A program made the position numbers and the translations under genes. Shown in pieces: positions 11,030 to 23,261 of a DNA stretch of 64,000 nt; positions within the stretch are counted from its first letter, which is position 1, and every line of letters begins with the position of its first letter. The DNA is from Lineus longissimus (Eukaryota; Nemertea; Pilidiophora; Heteronemertea; Lineidae). The notes under the pieces were generated by a model. The model was given only the letters and a program-made list of their open reading frames with translations, searched no databases and had not been told where the DNA came from. Where the stretch lies: the NCBI RefSeq assembly GCF_910592395.1, contig NC_088319.1:868001-932000 (forward strand), in the 5' to 3' direction.

Positions 11030-13439
11030 TCAAAACTTCACATCAGTTGCTGCTTTCCTATCATCACCAGTCAAACCGCCATTGTCGTGGTACTCAGCAC
11101 TGTTTCTCGATCTAGGTGGCTCAGGCTCTCGCTTCAGACAGCAGCAACACCAGACTACGATTACAACATTAGTAGCCACCAGGAGAATGAGAATTCCAGC
11201 AACGGCCCAGAATGCATCACCTGTACAAAGAAAACAGTCATAATTTAAAAGCAAACTTCCGAGGGGGTATTACGCCGTGTAAGTAGTATGGATTTATCTA
11301 TACGTGCTGTAATGCATACTCAAAAGAGTCGTTCGATTTAATATTCTGTATTGCAGGGTTGACTGTACGTGCCACCTGAAAAGGAAATCACTTACGGGAG
11401 TTAAACTCTTCGCCTTTCGTTCTGGGTTTATCGGTAGATTCTTGAAGTGCATAGCTCCCATCGTAGTCGAAGTTCCTACACGTCGGAAAGCCTTTCGGAG
11501 GTTTCGGGATTCTGTCTTTGCCTTCTCTCACCATCATCGCCATACCGTCATTGTTGTGCATTTCGATGTGACAATGCAGGATCCATACGCCGGGGTTGTC
11601 AGCCTTGAAGCGGATGATCACATAGCTGCTGGTTGGAACGATGATGGTGTCCTTGATAGGGGGTTTCTTCAGGTTCAAACCAGGGATGTTGTCCCCGTCC
11701 CACGCGCTATCAGACCAGGTGGCGGCGTTACAGAACGTCTCTGTCCTATTTCTGTTGCCACGGCAATTGATATCCAAGTTGTCTCCAATGAACTTCCCAG
11801 TTGTGCTATTGTACTGCGCAAAACCTTGTTTGACCACGTAAAAGCTGTGTCCGTGCAAATGCACCGGATGGCCGAATCCCTTTCCTTGACCCATGTTCAG
11901 GAAGACCATCTGCACCGTGTCGCCGTAGTTGATATCCAAGTGGTAGGTGCAGGCACATACCTTGTCTTCGCCACATTTCTCTGGGTCACACCCCCAATGC
12001 ATCTCGTCCATCTGTCCGAGTGGATTAACCTGAGGATGATGAAAGGTCCGGCCGTTCACAGATGCTGGGGTCCACCCTATTCCAGGAAAAGCAAAATTGA
12101 GGAAAAACTGCTTGTAGCTCGAGTTACCGGCCTTTGGAGCATCGCCTTCCTTTCCACGGAGTTGATCAACGCTGATGCACTCGATGTTGGACTCGGTGTT
12201 GTTCTCTTTGGGATAATATGTGAATGGACAATTCAGAACTTTGCAAGGTTTTGCCGGAGTACAAGCCCGCCGTGATGTGGTTGGTTCATCATGCGAATCA
12301 ACACCCTGGTAGTTCAGAACGGCTTCTGCAATGTGATTCAAGCCAACATCCAAGGTCTGTGCGCGGATCATGTAGTTCTTTACGGTTTTGTTTGCCTCTA
12401 ACATGACGTCGTACCTCTCGCCAGGATTGATGATGAAGGATTCAACCGGGATGGGTTCCACATCGGAGCCATCTGTAGCTACAGCGGTCAGTTCGTGTTC
12501 ATCAACAGAGAATCTAAACGGGTACAGTGCTCCTGCATTGATCACGCGTAATCTGTAGTTGCTCCCTTTCTTGACCTTGAACTTGGTCAAGGGCGCACCA
12601 TTGTGGGTGGTGGACGTATTATACCATCTTCCAAGACCGTTGATGAGGCCAGATTGGATATTGAAATTGCTAAACATTCCTCCATCGTGGCTTGCTGTGC
12701 CATTGATCTTTGTTGTCCCCTTGAACATTCCATATGCAACCTTGAAGAAGTTCATCTCAGAGCTCCAATCGTGGTTGTAGTCCTGAAGCTGAATCACGTG
12801 TTCCTCTGGTTCAGGTTTGTTTGGGACCGGCTTGTTTTTAATTATAAAAGCACCATATATCCCCATTGTGCGCTGGTTACCCGCGTGGGCATGATACCAA
12901 TAGGTTCCGCCAGGCTGCGTGATATTGAAGTTGTGAGCGAACGTTTGACCAGGGTAGATCGGGCATTGCGTGACGAAGCTAACGCCATCGGCGTATGGTG
13001 TCCCCTGCTGCACGATGCCGTGAAAATGGATTGATGTCGCGGGTTCTGTCATATGATTCTTGATATGCACTGTAATGTTTTGACCTTTGTAAACGGTCAA
13101 TGTTGGTCCAGGCAAGGTTCCATTTACGAGATACAACATCCGTGACTCGGGGTAGCCGTCTGCAACAATGACGTCCGATGTGTTGACTGGCGTTGAACCG
13201 GCGTAGTTGTTCGTCGGCGAGTGATAATAGATTTTTCCGTTCCAGGGAAAGGTCATCTTCTTCATGTGAACAGCAGTCAAGGCAACCACGATGTGAAGCC
13301 AGTATTCGCATGACTTCATATCTGGTCGACAGGGTTCAGAGGGCGGGATAAACTCCATAGGTCTTTCTACAGCTTGTACTGCAACCACCATTATAATAGA
13401 GGCTGCGCAGACAGCCAACAGGGCCTTTTCCGCCACCAT
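11030..13439 (-). CDS. Membrane-tethered multicopper oxidase, copy 2
   Basis: Exons are 13439-11396 and 11220-11030, giving 744 residues. The frame is open further upstream to 13553, but I place the start at MVAEKALL because the signal peptide begins there and a ctttcag acceptor lies immediately before it. The upstream codons are probably intron or leader. All four copper motifs (HFHG, WYHAHAG, HPVHLHGH, HCHIEMHNNDGM) are intact. Copy-specific features are loss of the Lys-Pro pair in the stalk (ESTDKP in place of ESKPTDKP), a Ser in the last exon-1 codons (FNSR in place of FNYR) and PPIKDT in place of PPLKDT. The membrane helix ends WCCCCLKREPEP. Confidence 0.92.
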
Positions 13440-15242
13440 CCTGAAAGTATAGAAGAACCGGACCCGTAAACATTTAACTGATTCATTTTGTAGTTTCCCT
13501 GAAGTTGGCGCAAGAGAGATTTCACATGAGTCAATAAAATCTGTCCTGTGCAATCAACCATGGAAGGATTATGATTCTGCCGGCGTCAACTTAACCGAGA
13601 GCGCTTGCTCTTCAATTGACCCACTCTGTATAGAGACTATGACCGTCAATGACTAGATAAACGCTATAGAATCGTTTAATTCTCATGGCATTTCAAACTT
13701 TTACACCAATAGCCGTATTGTCACCTGGCCATTTACGAAAATCTAGCTTCAAGCTTTCAACTTTTATTGTATAACTGCCTTTGTTTCTACTGGATGAAGG
13801 AGTCTGGGCCTGAGAACCCCGGAAACTACATGTGTACATAAATCTAATTTAGGTCACCTTAAATATGACGTTATCAAGAGACCTCGAAAAGCGTGGATCA
13901 AATGCGACTTCGAATAGAACGCCATCGAGGTGTGTATACGATTTTAACCTGCTGTACATTTTGTATACACTGGCTAAAAGTGGCTGTCATTTCCCTGAAA
14001 ACGTCTGCCACGGTGTCCGATCATAAAACAAAATTATATTATTCGATGTACGCGATATCGCTTGAGTATCACTAATTTTGGTTGTCATATTCGCAGTTAA
14101 TCTGGCAAATGGAAGGGGTGGCGGATGATCACATCAGATGCTGCTACCCCTGATGCTTGCCTTTTACAACTGCAGCAGTAATCACCACCACGATGAGATG
14201 TGCATGAGAGAAATCGCGTACGAATAAAACGATTTTGTCTTTCATTGGAGACCGTGTCTGCTGGCTTAAAAGATTTTCGAAATCCCAACATCTATTTTTA
14301 AAAGTCTAGAAACCAGCGAATGCGAGGTCTCTTTCTCGGAGAAAAAAAAACGATTCGTAAAATGTAGTTAGGCTTGTTTTGTAACCGTTTGTGCGAACGA
14401 CAAAGTACGGAATACGAAGGTCTAACGTGTCAAAGTTGTCTTCGAGTCCTGCGCGAATTCATTAATGTGACACTCGTTAATAGCTTTCAAATCGGGTCAG
14501 CAACAGAAGGAATCAGGAATGGATTTTGTGAAAACGACCGTCGTCCGTAAAATACATTTAATACATACTTAATTCTCCGTCGCCCGATTTTTCGATTAGT
14601 ATTGTGTCTTGTCGATAAAAATCCTCGTTACTGCCAAAGTTAATCCAAAAGTCACTCCTTGCTATCTCTCTCCATCGAAATGCGACACGACGGCTACGGG
14701 TAACTTGTTTACAAATCGACACGGACTAAATCTTGATACCAACAAAAGGTTGTTCGAAAAGTTTTATTGAAATATCGAACACGTGATACATCGATTAGTC
14801 AGCAGATGAATGCTCTTCAAGGAACCATTTCAAAACAAAAAGCCAAAATAATTGTTCACAGGATGGGTTGTCTGGGAGTATTTGTATGGTCGGTTGTGTT
14901 TTTTAGTCCTCCAAGTAAACATTTGGCACACATATGTATTGAACATCAAATTACTCTTATTTCACCGACCTTAGACCGGCTCTGTATATTAATTCAAGCA
15001 GATGTTCGCACAGTACGGTCATTCAGCGCGATTTTGTTTGATTTATATAGACAATAGATTGGCCACGCCAACTAGCTCAATGTTAATGACATCATGCCCC
15101 ATCTTGGCCTTTGTTTCGATTTGGTAGTAATTAATAAAGCGGTCTTTGGTTTGTCAAATCCATGCTACCGTGGGCCATCATAAAATATATGAGGGGTGAT
15201 TTAATGTAGTCATTTCATAACTGTCCAGTCGCTGGCGATAGT

Positions 15243-15502
15243 CTAATCTACACGTGTCTTCCTCTCACTCTCCGGTTCCTCAACCCAGCTTCCGAACTCA
15301 CAGGTCAAAATATTTGCACTATCGTCAGGGTGACGATGAAGCTGAAACCTTGACCCTCAGTGCGGAAAATAACAGACGCAAAAAGCGCGATCCAAATCTG
15401 ATACATCACAGAAGCGCATTGGGCCGCTATTGCCAACTGCTGCAAGGTCCCGGTATCAACACATCTAGCTTTATACACCAAATAGCCACACACCAAGAAA
15501 AT
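15243..15502 (-). pseudogene. Frameshifted membrane-protein fragment, unit 2/3 junction
   Basis: This matches the fragment at 9166-9426 but lacks one A in the caggtcaaaa run near 15306. The frame is lost after VQIF and the last 22 or so residues are not encoded. The break shows that no selection holds this fragment's frame. Confidence 0.85.
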
Positions 15503-16952
15503 TGTAGTACTTTTTGGAGATCCGCTCGACGAGCACTGGAAAACAAACCAGTTCAGCATGCCCGACTTGGTTTCATGCTTGCCGAACAAGTGAAGAATTC
15601 TGCTTCGTCTGGCGAGGTAGATAAAGTACAGCTTTAGCCATTCACCAAGAGCAGAGATGTCATATTGGAATTGAAATATATATGCATGCATGATTTGCTT
15701 TCTGTGTCATAATTATTATCAAAACGAAACTCGTTTTGAACTGCTGTCAGTAATGGCCAATGTAAGAAAGGGATACTGGTTACCGAAGAAGAAGGCAGCG
15801 ACCTGCGATCGGTTTCGAGCCCCACGGAGGGTATCGGAAGTGCGTCACAGTTGAGTTCGTCAGGCGAGTGAAGAAGTTAATCCCCAAAGAATCCATCGTC
15901 TCTTCTCCGGAGAATGAAATTGCGTCATAAAGTGTATGCAGTGCCTTATTCTACAGACACTGTTGAAGCAGATTGAAGAAAGCACGATTGTAAAAAGCAT
16001 AAATTTATTTTAGAAATTGCTACATGTATTGTAAATATAAGATATCAAAATCAACAAAACTGGTGAAATATACAGTATAAAATATGTTTGAGGATGTGTT
16101 TATATCCATTCGTTTTACTTCCCAACCAACCTTGTTTTTACATCAGCTCAATCTAAGTAAATCACAGACCTTGGCAGATTTCATAGGGTGCATCTGTTTT
16201 AGTGCCATGCATTTGATTGGTGAATCTTAGACCTTTGAGTGAGGCAGTGCATTTAGTAGCGCTTTATAACGAGCCACTAACATATGCAATTCAGAGTGGC
16301 CTCTAGAATTCCAACCAGTTGAGGTAGGAATGCACATGAAAATTAAAAAAACCTGTGACATGTGAAAAGCAGCGCCAGGGGATGTCCTGTTCGCACTTTG
16401 AGAAGTTTTAAAATCTGAACGTCAAAAGCAACACTAGCATTTCAGCCGTACATCGACTTTGATAGAACATGTCCCCTACTACACACTGAGAGGGGGGGGG
16501 GCTTACTCTCGAGACCCGTCCAATAACAACCCTCAGGAATTCAAATCTGAACATACCCTTTACATAAAGATATGGCTATGTGCAAGCTCTCTGTCGATCA
16601 GGTTCCCTTACTATTCACTCATCAGAAACATACATACAGAGTTGCAGGTTATGATCTTCTCACAAAGATGTGCCACGCAAAAAGGAATGGGGCCCAAATT
16701 TTGCCCACAAGGCAAATTCTCTACACTCAACAGTTTTCCAGTCGTACGGGGAGTGATGTAATGCTTTAACAGCGTTTGCTGTTGCTGTGAATTAGAGTGA
16801 ATTAGAATAAATCTTGTTCAGGAGCAGTTTGACAGCCATAGTTCGTGTACTTTTCATCTAAATGTGTCTACATGATATCGCGAGTTCCGTAATTAACTTC
16901 CTTTACCACACTCTCGCGTCTGGATCTTACGCGAGACCCCATTTCAGTTTAA

Positions 16953-17020
16953 CCCCTTATCATATCCCTAACATCCCTTACCCTTACCCCTTAATACTAA
17001 TCCTAACACGCTAATCCTAA
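16953..17020. repeat. Shortened telomere-like tract, unit 3
   Basis: Same tract as in the other units but missing one taatatcccttaccc-like step of about 16 bases, consistent with replication slippage. Confidence 0.6.
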
Positions 17021-17089
17021 TCTGATAATCGCTAAAAAACGCCTAGATCAAGTAACAATGAGATTTACGTAAAAGTAGCCTAACCAAGA

Positions 17090-19505
17090 TCAAAACTTCA
17101 CATCAGTTGCTGCTTTCCTATCATCACCAGTCAAACCGCCATTGTCGTGGAACTTAGCACTGTTTCTCGATATAGGTGGCTCAGGCTCTCGCTTCAGACA
17201 GCAGCAACACCAGACTACGATTACAACATTAGTAGCCACCAGGAGAATGAGAATTCCAGCAACGGCCCAGAATGCATCACCTGTACAAAGAAAACAGTCA
17301 TAATTTAAAAGCAAACTTCCGAGGGGGTATTACGCCGTGTAAGTAGTATGGATTTATCTATACGTGCTGTAATGCATACTCAAAAGAGTCGTTCGATTTA
17401 ATATTCTGTATTGCAGGGTTGACTGTACGTGCCACCTGAAAAGGAAATCACTTACGGTAGTTAAACTCTTCGCCTTTCGTTCTGGGTTTATCGGTAGGTT
17501 TCGATTCTTGAAGTGCATAGCTCCCATCGTAGTCGAAGTTCCTACACGTCGGAAAGCCTTTCGGAGGTTTCGGGATTCTGTCTTTGCCTTCTCTCACCAT
17601 CATCGCCATACCGTCATTGTTGTGCATTTCGATGTGACAATGCAGGATCCATACGCCGGGGTTGTCAGCCTTGAAGCGGATGATCACATAGCTGCTGGTT
17701 GGAACGATGATGGTGTCCTTGAGAGGGGGTTTCTTCAGGTTCAAACCAGGGATGTTGTCCCCGTCCCACGCGCTATCAGACCAGGTGGCGGCGTTACAGA
17801 ACGTCTCTGTCCTATTTCTGTTGCCACGGCAATTGATATCCAAGTTGTCTCCAATGAACTTCCCAGTTGTGCTATTGTACTGCGCAAAACCTTGTTTGAC
17901 CACGTAAAAGCTGTGTCCGTGCAAATGCACCGGATGGCCGAATCCCTTTCCTTGACCCATGTTCAGGAAGACCATCTGCACCGTGTCGCCGTAGTTGATA
18001 TCCAAGTGGTAGGTGCAGGCACATACCTTGTCTTCGCCACATTTCTCTGGGTCACACCCCCAATGCATCTCGTCCATCTGTCCGAGTGGATTAACCTGAG
18101 GATGATGAAAGGTCCGGCCGTTCACAGATGCTGGGGTCCACCCTATTCCAGGAAAAGCAAAATTGAGGAAAAACTGCTTGTAGCTCGAGTTACCGGCCTT
18201 TGGAGCATCGCCTTCCTTTCCACGGAGTTGATCAACGCTGATGCACTCGATGTTGGACTCGGTGTTGTTCTCTTTGGGATAATATGTGAATGGACAATTC
18301 AGAACTTTGCAAGGTTTTGCCGGAGTACAAGCCCGCCGTGATGTGGTTGGTTCATCATGCGAATCAACACCCTGGTAGTTCAGAACGGCTTCTGCAATGT
18401 GATTCAAGCCAACATCCAAGGTCTGTGCGCGGATCATGTAGTTCTTTACGGTTTTGTTTGCCTCTAACATGACGTCGTACCTCTCGCCAGGATTGATGAT
18501 GAAGGATTCAACCGGGATGGGTTCCACATCGGAGCCATCTGTAGCTACAGCGGTCAGTTCGTGTTCATCAACAGAGAATCTAAACGGGTACAGTGCTCCT
18601 GCATTGATCACGCGTAATCTGTAGTTGCTCCCTTTCTTGACCTTGAACTTGGTCAAGGGCGCACCATTGTGGGTGGTGGACGTATTATACCATCTTCCAA
18701 GACCGTTGATGAGGCCAGATTGGATATTGAAATTGCTAAACATTCCTCCATCGTGGCTTGCTGTGCCATTGATCTTTGTTGTCCCCTTGAACATTCCATA
18801 TGCGACCTTGAAGAAGTTCATCTCAGAGCTCCAATCGTGGTTGTAGTCCTGAAGCTGAATCACGTGTTCCTCTGGTTCAGGTTTGTTTGGGACCGGCTTG
18901 TTTTTAATTATAAAAGCACCATATATCCCCATTGTGCGCTGGTTACCCGCGTGGGCATGATACCAATAGGTTCCGCCAGGCTGCGTGATATTGAAGTTGT
19001 GAGCGAACGTTTGTTCAGGGTAGATCGGGCATTGCGTGACGAAGCTAACGCCATCGGCGTATGGTGTCCCCTGCTGCACGATGCCGTGAAAATGGATTGA
19101 TGTCGCGGGTTCTGTCATATGATTCTTGATATGCACTGTAATGTTTTGACCTTTGTAAACGGTCAATGTTGGTCCAGGCAAGGTTCCATTTACGAGATAC
19201 AACATCCGTGACTCGGGGTAGCCGTCTGCAACAATGACGTCCGATGTGTTGACTGGCGTTGAACCGGCGTAGTTGTTCGTCGGCGAGTGGTAATAGATTT
19301 TTCCGTTCCAGGGAAAGGTCATCTTCTTCATGTGAACAGCAGTCAAGGCAACCACGATGTGAAGCCAGTATTCGCATGACTTCATATCTGGTCGACAGGG
19401 TTCAGAGGGCGGGATAAACTCCATAGGTCTTTCTACAGCTTGTACTGCAACCACCATTATTATAGAGGCTGCGCAGACAGCCAACAGGGCCTTTTCCGCC
19501 ACCAT
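17090..19505 (-). CDS. Membrane-tethered multicopper oxidase, copy 3
   Basis: Exons are 19505-17456 and 17280-17090, giving 746 residues. It has the signal peptide, three cupredoxin domains, all copper-ligand motifs and the C-terminal helix with WCCCC. It differs from copy 4 in the catalytic exon mainly by Gly to Glu in YPEQTF, in domain 1 between the HFHG and WYHAHAG motifs. The tail exon has RNSAKFHDN and PPISRN variants. It should be an active enzyme unless the Glu change disturbs folding. Confidence 0.92.
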
Positions 19506-19680
19506 CCTGAAAGTATAGAAGAACCGGACCCGTAAACATTTAACTGATTCATTTTGTAGTTTCCCTGAAGTTGGCGCAAGAGAGATTTCACATGAGTCAA
19601 TAAAATCTGTCCTGTGCAGTCAACCATGGAAGGATTATGATTCTGCCGGCGTCAAATTAACCGAAAGTGCTTGCTCTTCA

Positions 19681-19757
19681 AGTTATACATATGCATGTTT
19701 GAGAGTAAATGCCAAACTAATAAAATATATATACCATTTTGTAAGTGTAACATTTTT
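19681..19757. repeat. 77-bp indel segment, unit 3
   Basis: The AT-rich segment agttatacatatgcatg onwards is present in units 3, 4 and 5 and absent from units 1 and 2, where the flanks join directly. It lies about 0.2 kb upstream of the oxidase start on the minus strand, so it could alter leader or promoter sequence. Confidence 0.75.
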
Positions 19758-21395
19758 ATTGACTCACTCTGTATAGAGACTATGACCGTCAATGACTAGA
19801 TAAACGATATAGAATCGCTTAATTCTCATGGCATTTCAAACTTTTACACCAATAGCCGTATTGTCACCTGGCCATTTACGAAAATCTAGCTTCAAGCTTT
19901 CAACTTTTATTGTATAACTGCCTTTGGTTTCTACTGGATGAAGGAGTCTGGGCCTGAAAACCCCGGAAACTACATGTGTACAAAAATCTAATTTAGGTCA
20001 CCTTAAATATGACGTTATCAAGAGACCTCGAAAAGCGTGGATCAAATGCGACTTCGAATAGAACGCCATCGAGGTGTGTATACGATTTTAACCTGCTGTA
20101 CATTTTGTATACACTGGCTAAAAGTGGCTGTCATTTCCCTGAAAACGTCTGCCACGGTGTCCGATCATAAAACAAAATTATATTATTCGATGTACGCGAT
20201 ATCGCTTGAGTATCACTAATTTTGGTTGTCATATTTGCAGTTAATCTGGCAAATAGAAGGGGTGGCGGATGATCACATAAGATGCTGCTACCCCTGATGC
20301 TTGCCTTTTACAACTGCAGCAGTAATCACCACCACGATGAGATGTGCATGAGAGAAATCGCGTACGAATAAAACGATTTTGTCTTTCATTGGAGACCGTG
20401 TCTGCTGGCTTAAAAGATTTTCAAAATCCCAACATCTATTTTTAAAAGTCTAGAAACCAGCGAATACGAGGTCTCTTTCTCGGAGAAAAAAAACGATTCG
20501 TAAAATGTAGTTAGGCTTGTTTTGTAACCGTTTGTGCGAACGACAAAGTACGGAATACGAAGGTCTAACGTGTCAAAGTTGTCTTCGAGTCCTGCGCGAA
20601 TTCATTAATGTGACACTCGTTAATAGCTTTCAAATCGGGTCAGCAACAGAAGGAATCAGGAATGGATTTTGCGAAAACGACCGTCGTCCGTAAAATACAT
20701 TTAATACATACTTAATTCTCCGTCGCCCGATTTTTCGATTAGTATTGCGTCTTGTCGATAAAAATCCTCGTAAAATGATTACTGCCAAAGTTAATCCAAA
20801 AGTCACTCCTTGCTCTCTCTCTCTCCATCGAAGTGCGACACGACGGCTACGGGTAACTTGTTTACAAATCGACACGGACTGAATCTTGACACCAACAAAA
20901 GGTTGTTCGAAATTTTTTATTGAAATATCGATCACGTGATACATCGATTATTCAGCAGATGAATGCTCTTCAAGGAACCATTTCAAAACAAAAAGCCAAA
21001 ATAATTGTTCACAGGATGGGTTGTCTGGGAGTATTTGTATGGTCGGTTGTGTTTTTTAGTCCTCCAAGTAAACATTTTGCACACATATGTATTGAACATC
21101 AAGTTACTCATATTTCACCGACCTTAGACCGGCTCTGTATATTAATTCAAGCAGATGTTCGCACAGTACGGTCATTCAGCGCGATTTTGTTTGATTTATA
21201 TAGACAATAGATTGGCCACGCCAACTAGCTCAATGTTAATGACATCATGCCCCATCTTGGCCTTTGTTTCGATTTGGTAGTAATTAATAAAGCGGTATTT
21301 GGTTTGTCAAATCCATGCTACCATGGGCCATCATAAAATATATGAGGGGTGATTTAATGTAGTCATTTCATAACTGTCCAGTCGCTGGCGATAGT

Positions 21396-21656
21396 CTAAT
21401 CTACACGTGTCTTCCTCTCACTCTCCGGTTCCTCAACCCAGCTTCCGAACTCACAGGTCAAAAATATTTGCACTATCGTCAGGGTGACGATGAAGCTGAA
21501 ACCTTGACCCTCAGTGCGGAAAATAACAGACGCAAAAAGCGCGATCCAAATCTGATACATCACAGAAGCGCATTGGGCCGCTATTGCCAACTGCTGCAAG
21601 GTCCCGGTATCAACACATCTAGCTTTATACACCAAATAGCCACACACCAAGAAAAT
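21396..21656 (-). pseudogene. Membrane-protein 3' fragment, unit 3/4 junction
   Basis: The 86 terminal residues are preserved in frame and identical in kind to the fragment at 9166-9426, ending KTRVD. The frame continues upstream into unit 4 to an ATG at 21845, forming the chimeric 149-codon ORF. Confidence 0.85.
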
Positions 21657-23108
21657 TGTAGTACTTTTTGGAGATCCGCTCGACGAGCACTGGAAAACAA
21701 ACCAGTTCAGCATGCCCGACTTGGTTTCATGCTTGCCGAACAAGTGAAGAATTCTGCTTCGTTTGGCGAGGTAGATAAAGTACAGCTTTAGCCATTCACA
21801 AAGAGCAGAGATGTCATATTGGAATTGAAATATATATGCATGCATGATTTGCTTTCTGTGTCATAATTATTATCAAAACGAAACTCGTTTTGAACTGCTG
21901 TCAGTAATGGCCAATGTAAGAAAGGGATACTGGTTACCGAAGAAGAAGGCAGCGACCTGCGATCGGTTTCGAGCCCCACGGAGGGTATCGGAAGTGCGTC
22001 ACAGTTGAGTTCGTCAGGCGAGTGAAGAAGTTAATCCCCAAAGAATCCATCGTCTCTTCTCCGGAGAATGAAATTGCGTCATAAAGTGTATGCAGTGCCT
22101 TATTCTACAGACACTGTTGAAGCAGATTGAAGAAAGCACGATTGTAAAAAGCATAAATTTATTTTAGAAATTGCTACATGTATTGTAAATATAAGATATC
22201 AAAATCAACAAAACTGGTGAAATATACAGTATAAAATATGTTTGAGGATGTGTTTATATCCATTCGTTTTACTTCCCAACCAACCTTGTTTTTACATCAG
22301 CTCAATCTAAGTAAATCACAGACCTTGGCAGATTTCATAGGGTGCATCTGTTTTAGTGCCATGCATTTGATTGGTGAATCTTAGACCTTTGAGTGAGGCA
22401 GTGCATTTAGTAGCGCTTTATAACGAGCCACTAACATATGCAATTCAGAGTGGCCTCTAGAATTCCAACCAGTTGAGGTAGGAATGCACATGAAAATTAA
22501 AAAAACCTGTGACATGTGAAAAGCAGCGCCAGGGGATGTCCTGTTCGCACTTTGAGAAGTTTTAAAATCTGAACGTCAAAAGCAACACTAGCATTTCAGC
22601 CGTACATCGACTTTGATAGAACATGTCCCCTACTACACACTGAGAGGGGGGGGGGGGCTTACTCTCGAGACCCGTCCAATAACAACCCTCAGGAATTCAA
22701 ATCTGAACATACCCTTTACATAAAGATATGGCTATGTGCAAGCTCTCTGTCGATCAGGTTCCCTTACTATTCACTCATCAGAAACATACATACAGAGTTG
22801 CAGGTTATGATCTTCTCACAAAGATGTGCCACGCAAAAAGGAATGGGGCCCAAATTTTGCCCACAAGGCAAATTCTCTACACTCAACAGTTTTCCAGTCG
22901 TACGGGGAGTGATGTAATGCTTTAACAGCGTTTGCTGTTGCTGTGAATTAGAGTGAATTAGAATAAATCTTGTTCAGGAGCAGTTTGACAGCCATAGTTC
23001 GTGTACTTTTCATCTAAATGTGTCTACATGATATCGCGAGTTCCGTAATTAACTTCCTTTACCACACTCTCGCGTCTGGATCTTACGCGAGACCCCATTT
23101 CAGTTTAA

Positions 23109-23192
23109 CCCCTTATCATATCCCTAACATACCTTACCCTTAATATCCCTTACCCTTACCCCTTAATACTAATCCTAACACGCTAATCCTAA
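23109..23192. repeat. Degenerate telomere-like tract, unit 4
   Basis: Same tract and position as in unit 2. Confidence 0.6.
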
Positions 23193-23261
23193 TCTGATAA
23201 TCGCTAAAAAACGCCTAGATCAAGTAACAATGAGATTTACGTAAAAGTAGCCTAACCAAGA

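Larger units (their letters stand above)
9427..15502. repeat. Tandem array unit 2
   Basis: The unit runs from the junction tgtagtactttttgg to accaagaaaat, 6076 bases. It contains oxidase copy 2 and a frameshifted membrane-protein fragment. The oxidase 3' flank is 9427-11029 and its 5' flank is 13440-15242; I see no other gene in either. It lacks the 77-bp segment of units 3-5 and the 433-bp segment of unit 1. Confidence 0.93.
15503..21656. repeat. Tandem array unit 3
   Basis: The unit is 6154 bases. It carries oxidase copy 3, a deletion of about 16 bases in the telomere-like tract, and the 77-bp segment at about 19681-19757. The flanks 15503-17089 and 19506-21395 hold no further recognisable gene. 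Confidence 0.93.

Noticed and set aside
13440-13553. 38-codon N-terminal extension of oxidase copy 2 (also copy 5 at 31848-31961)
   Set aside because: A splice acceptor lies at the internal ATG, the signal peptide starts there, and the extension is not open in the other copies.
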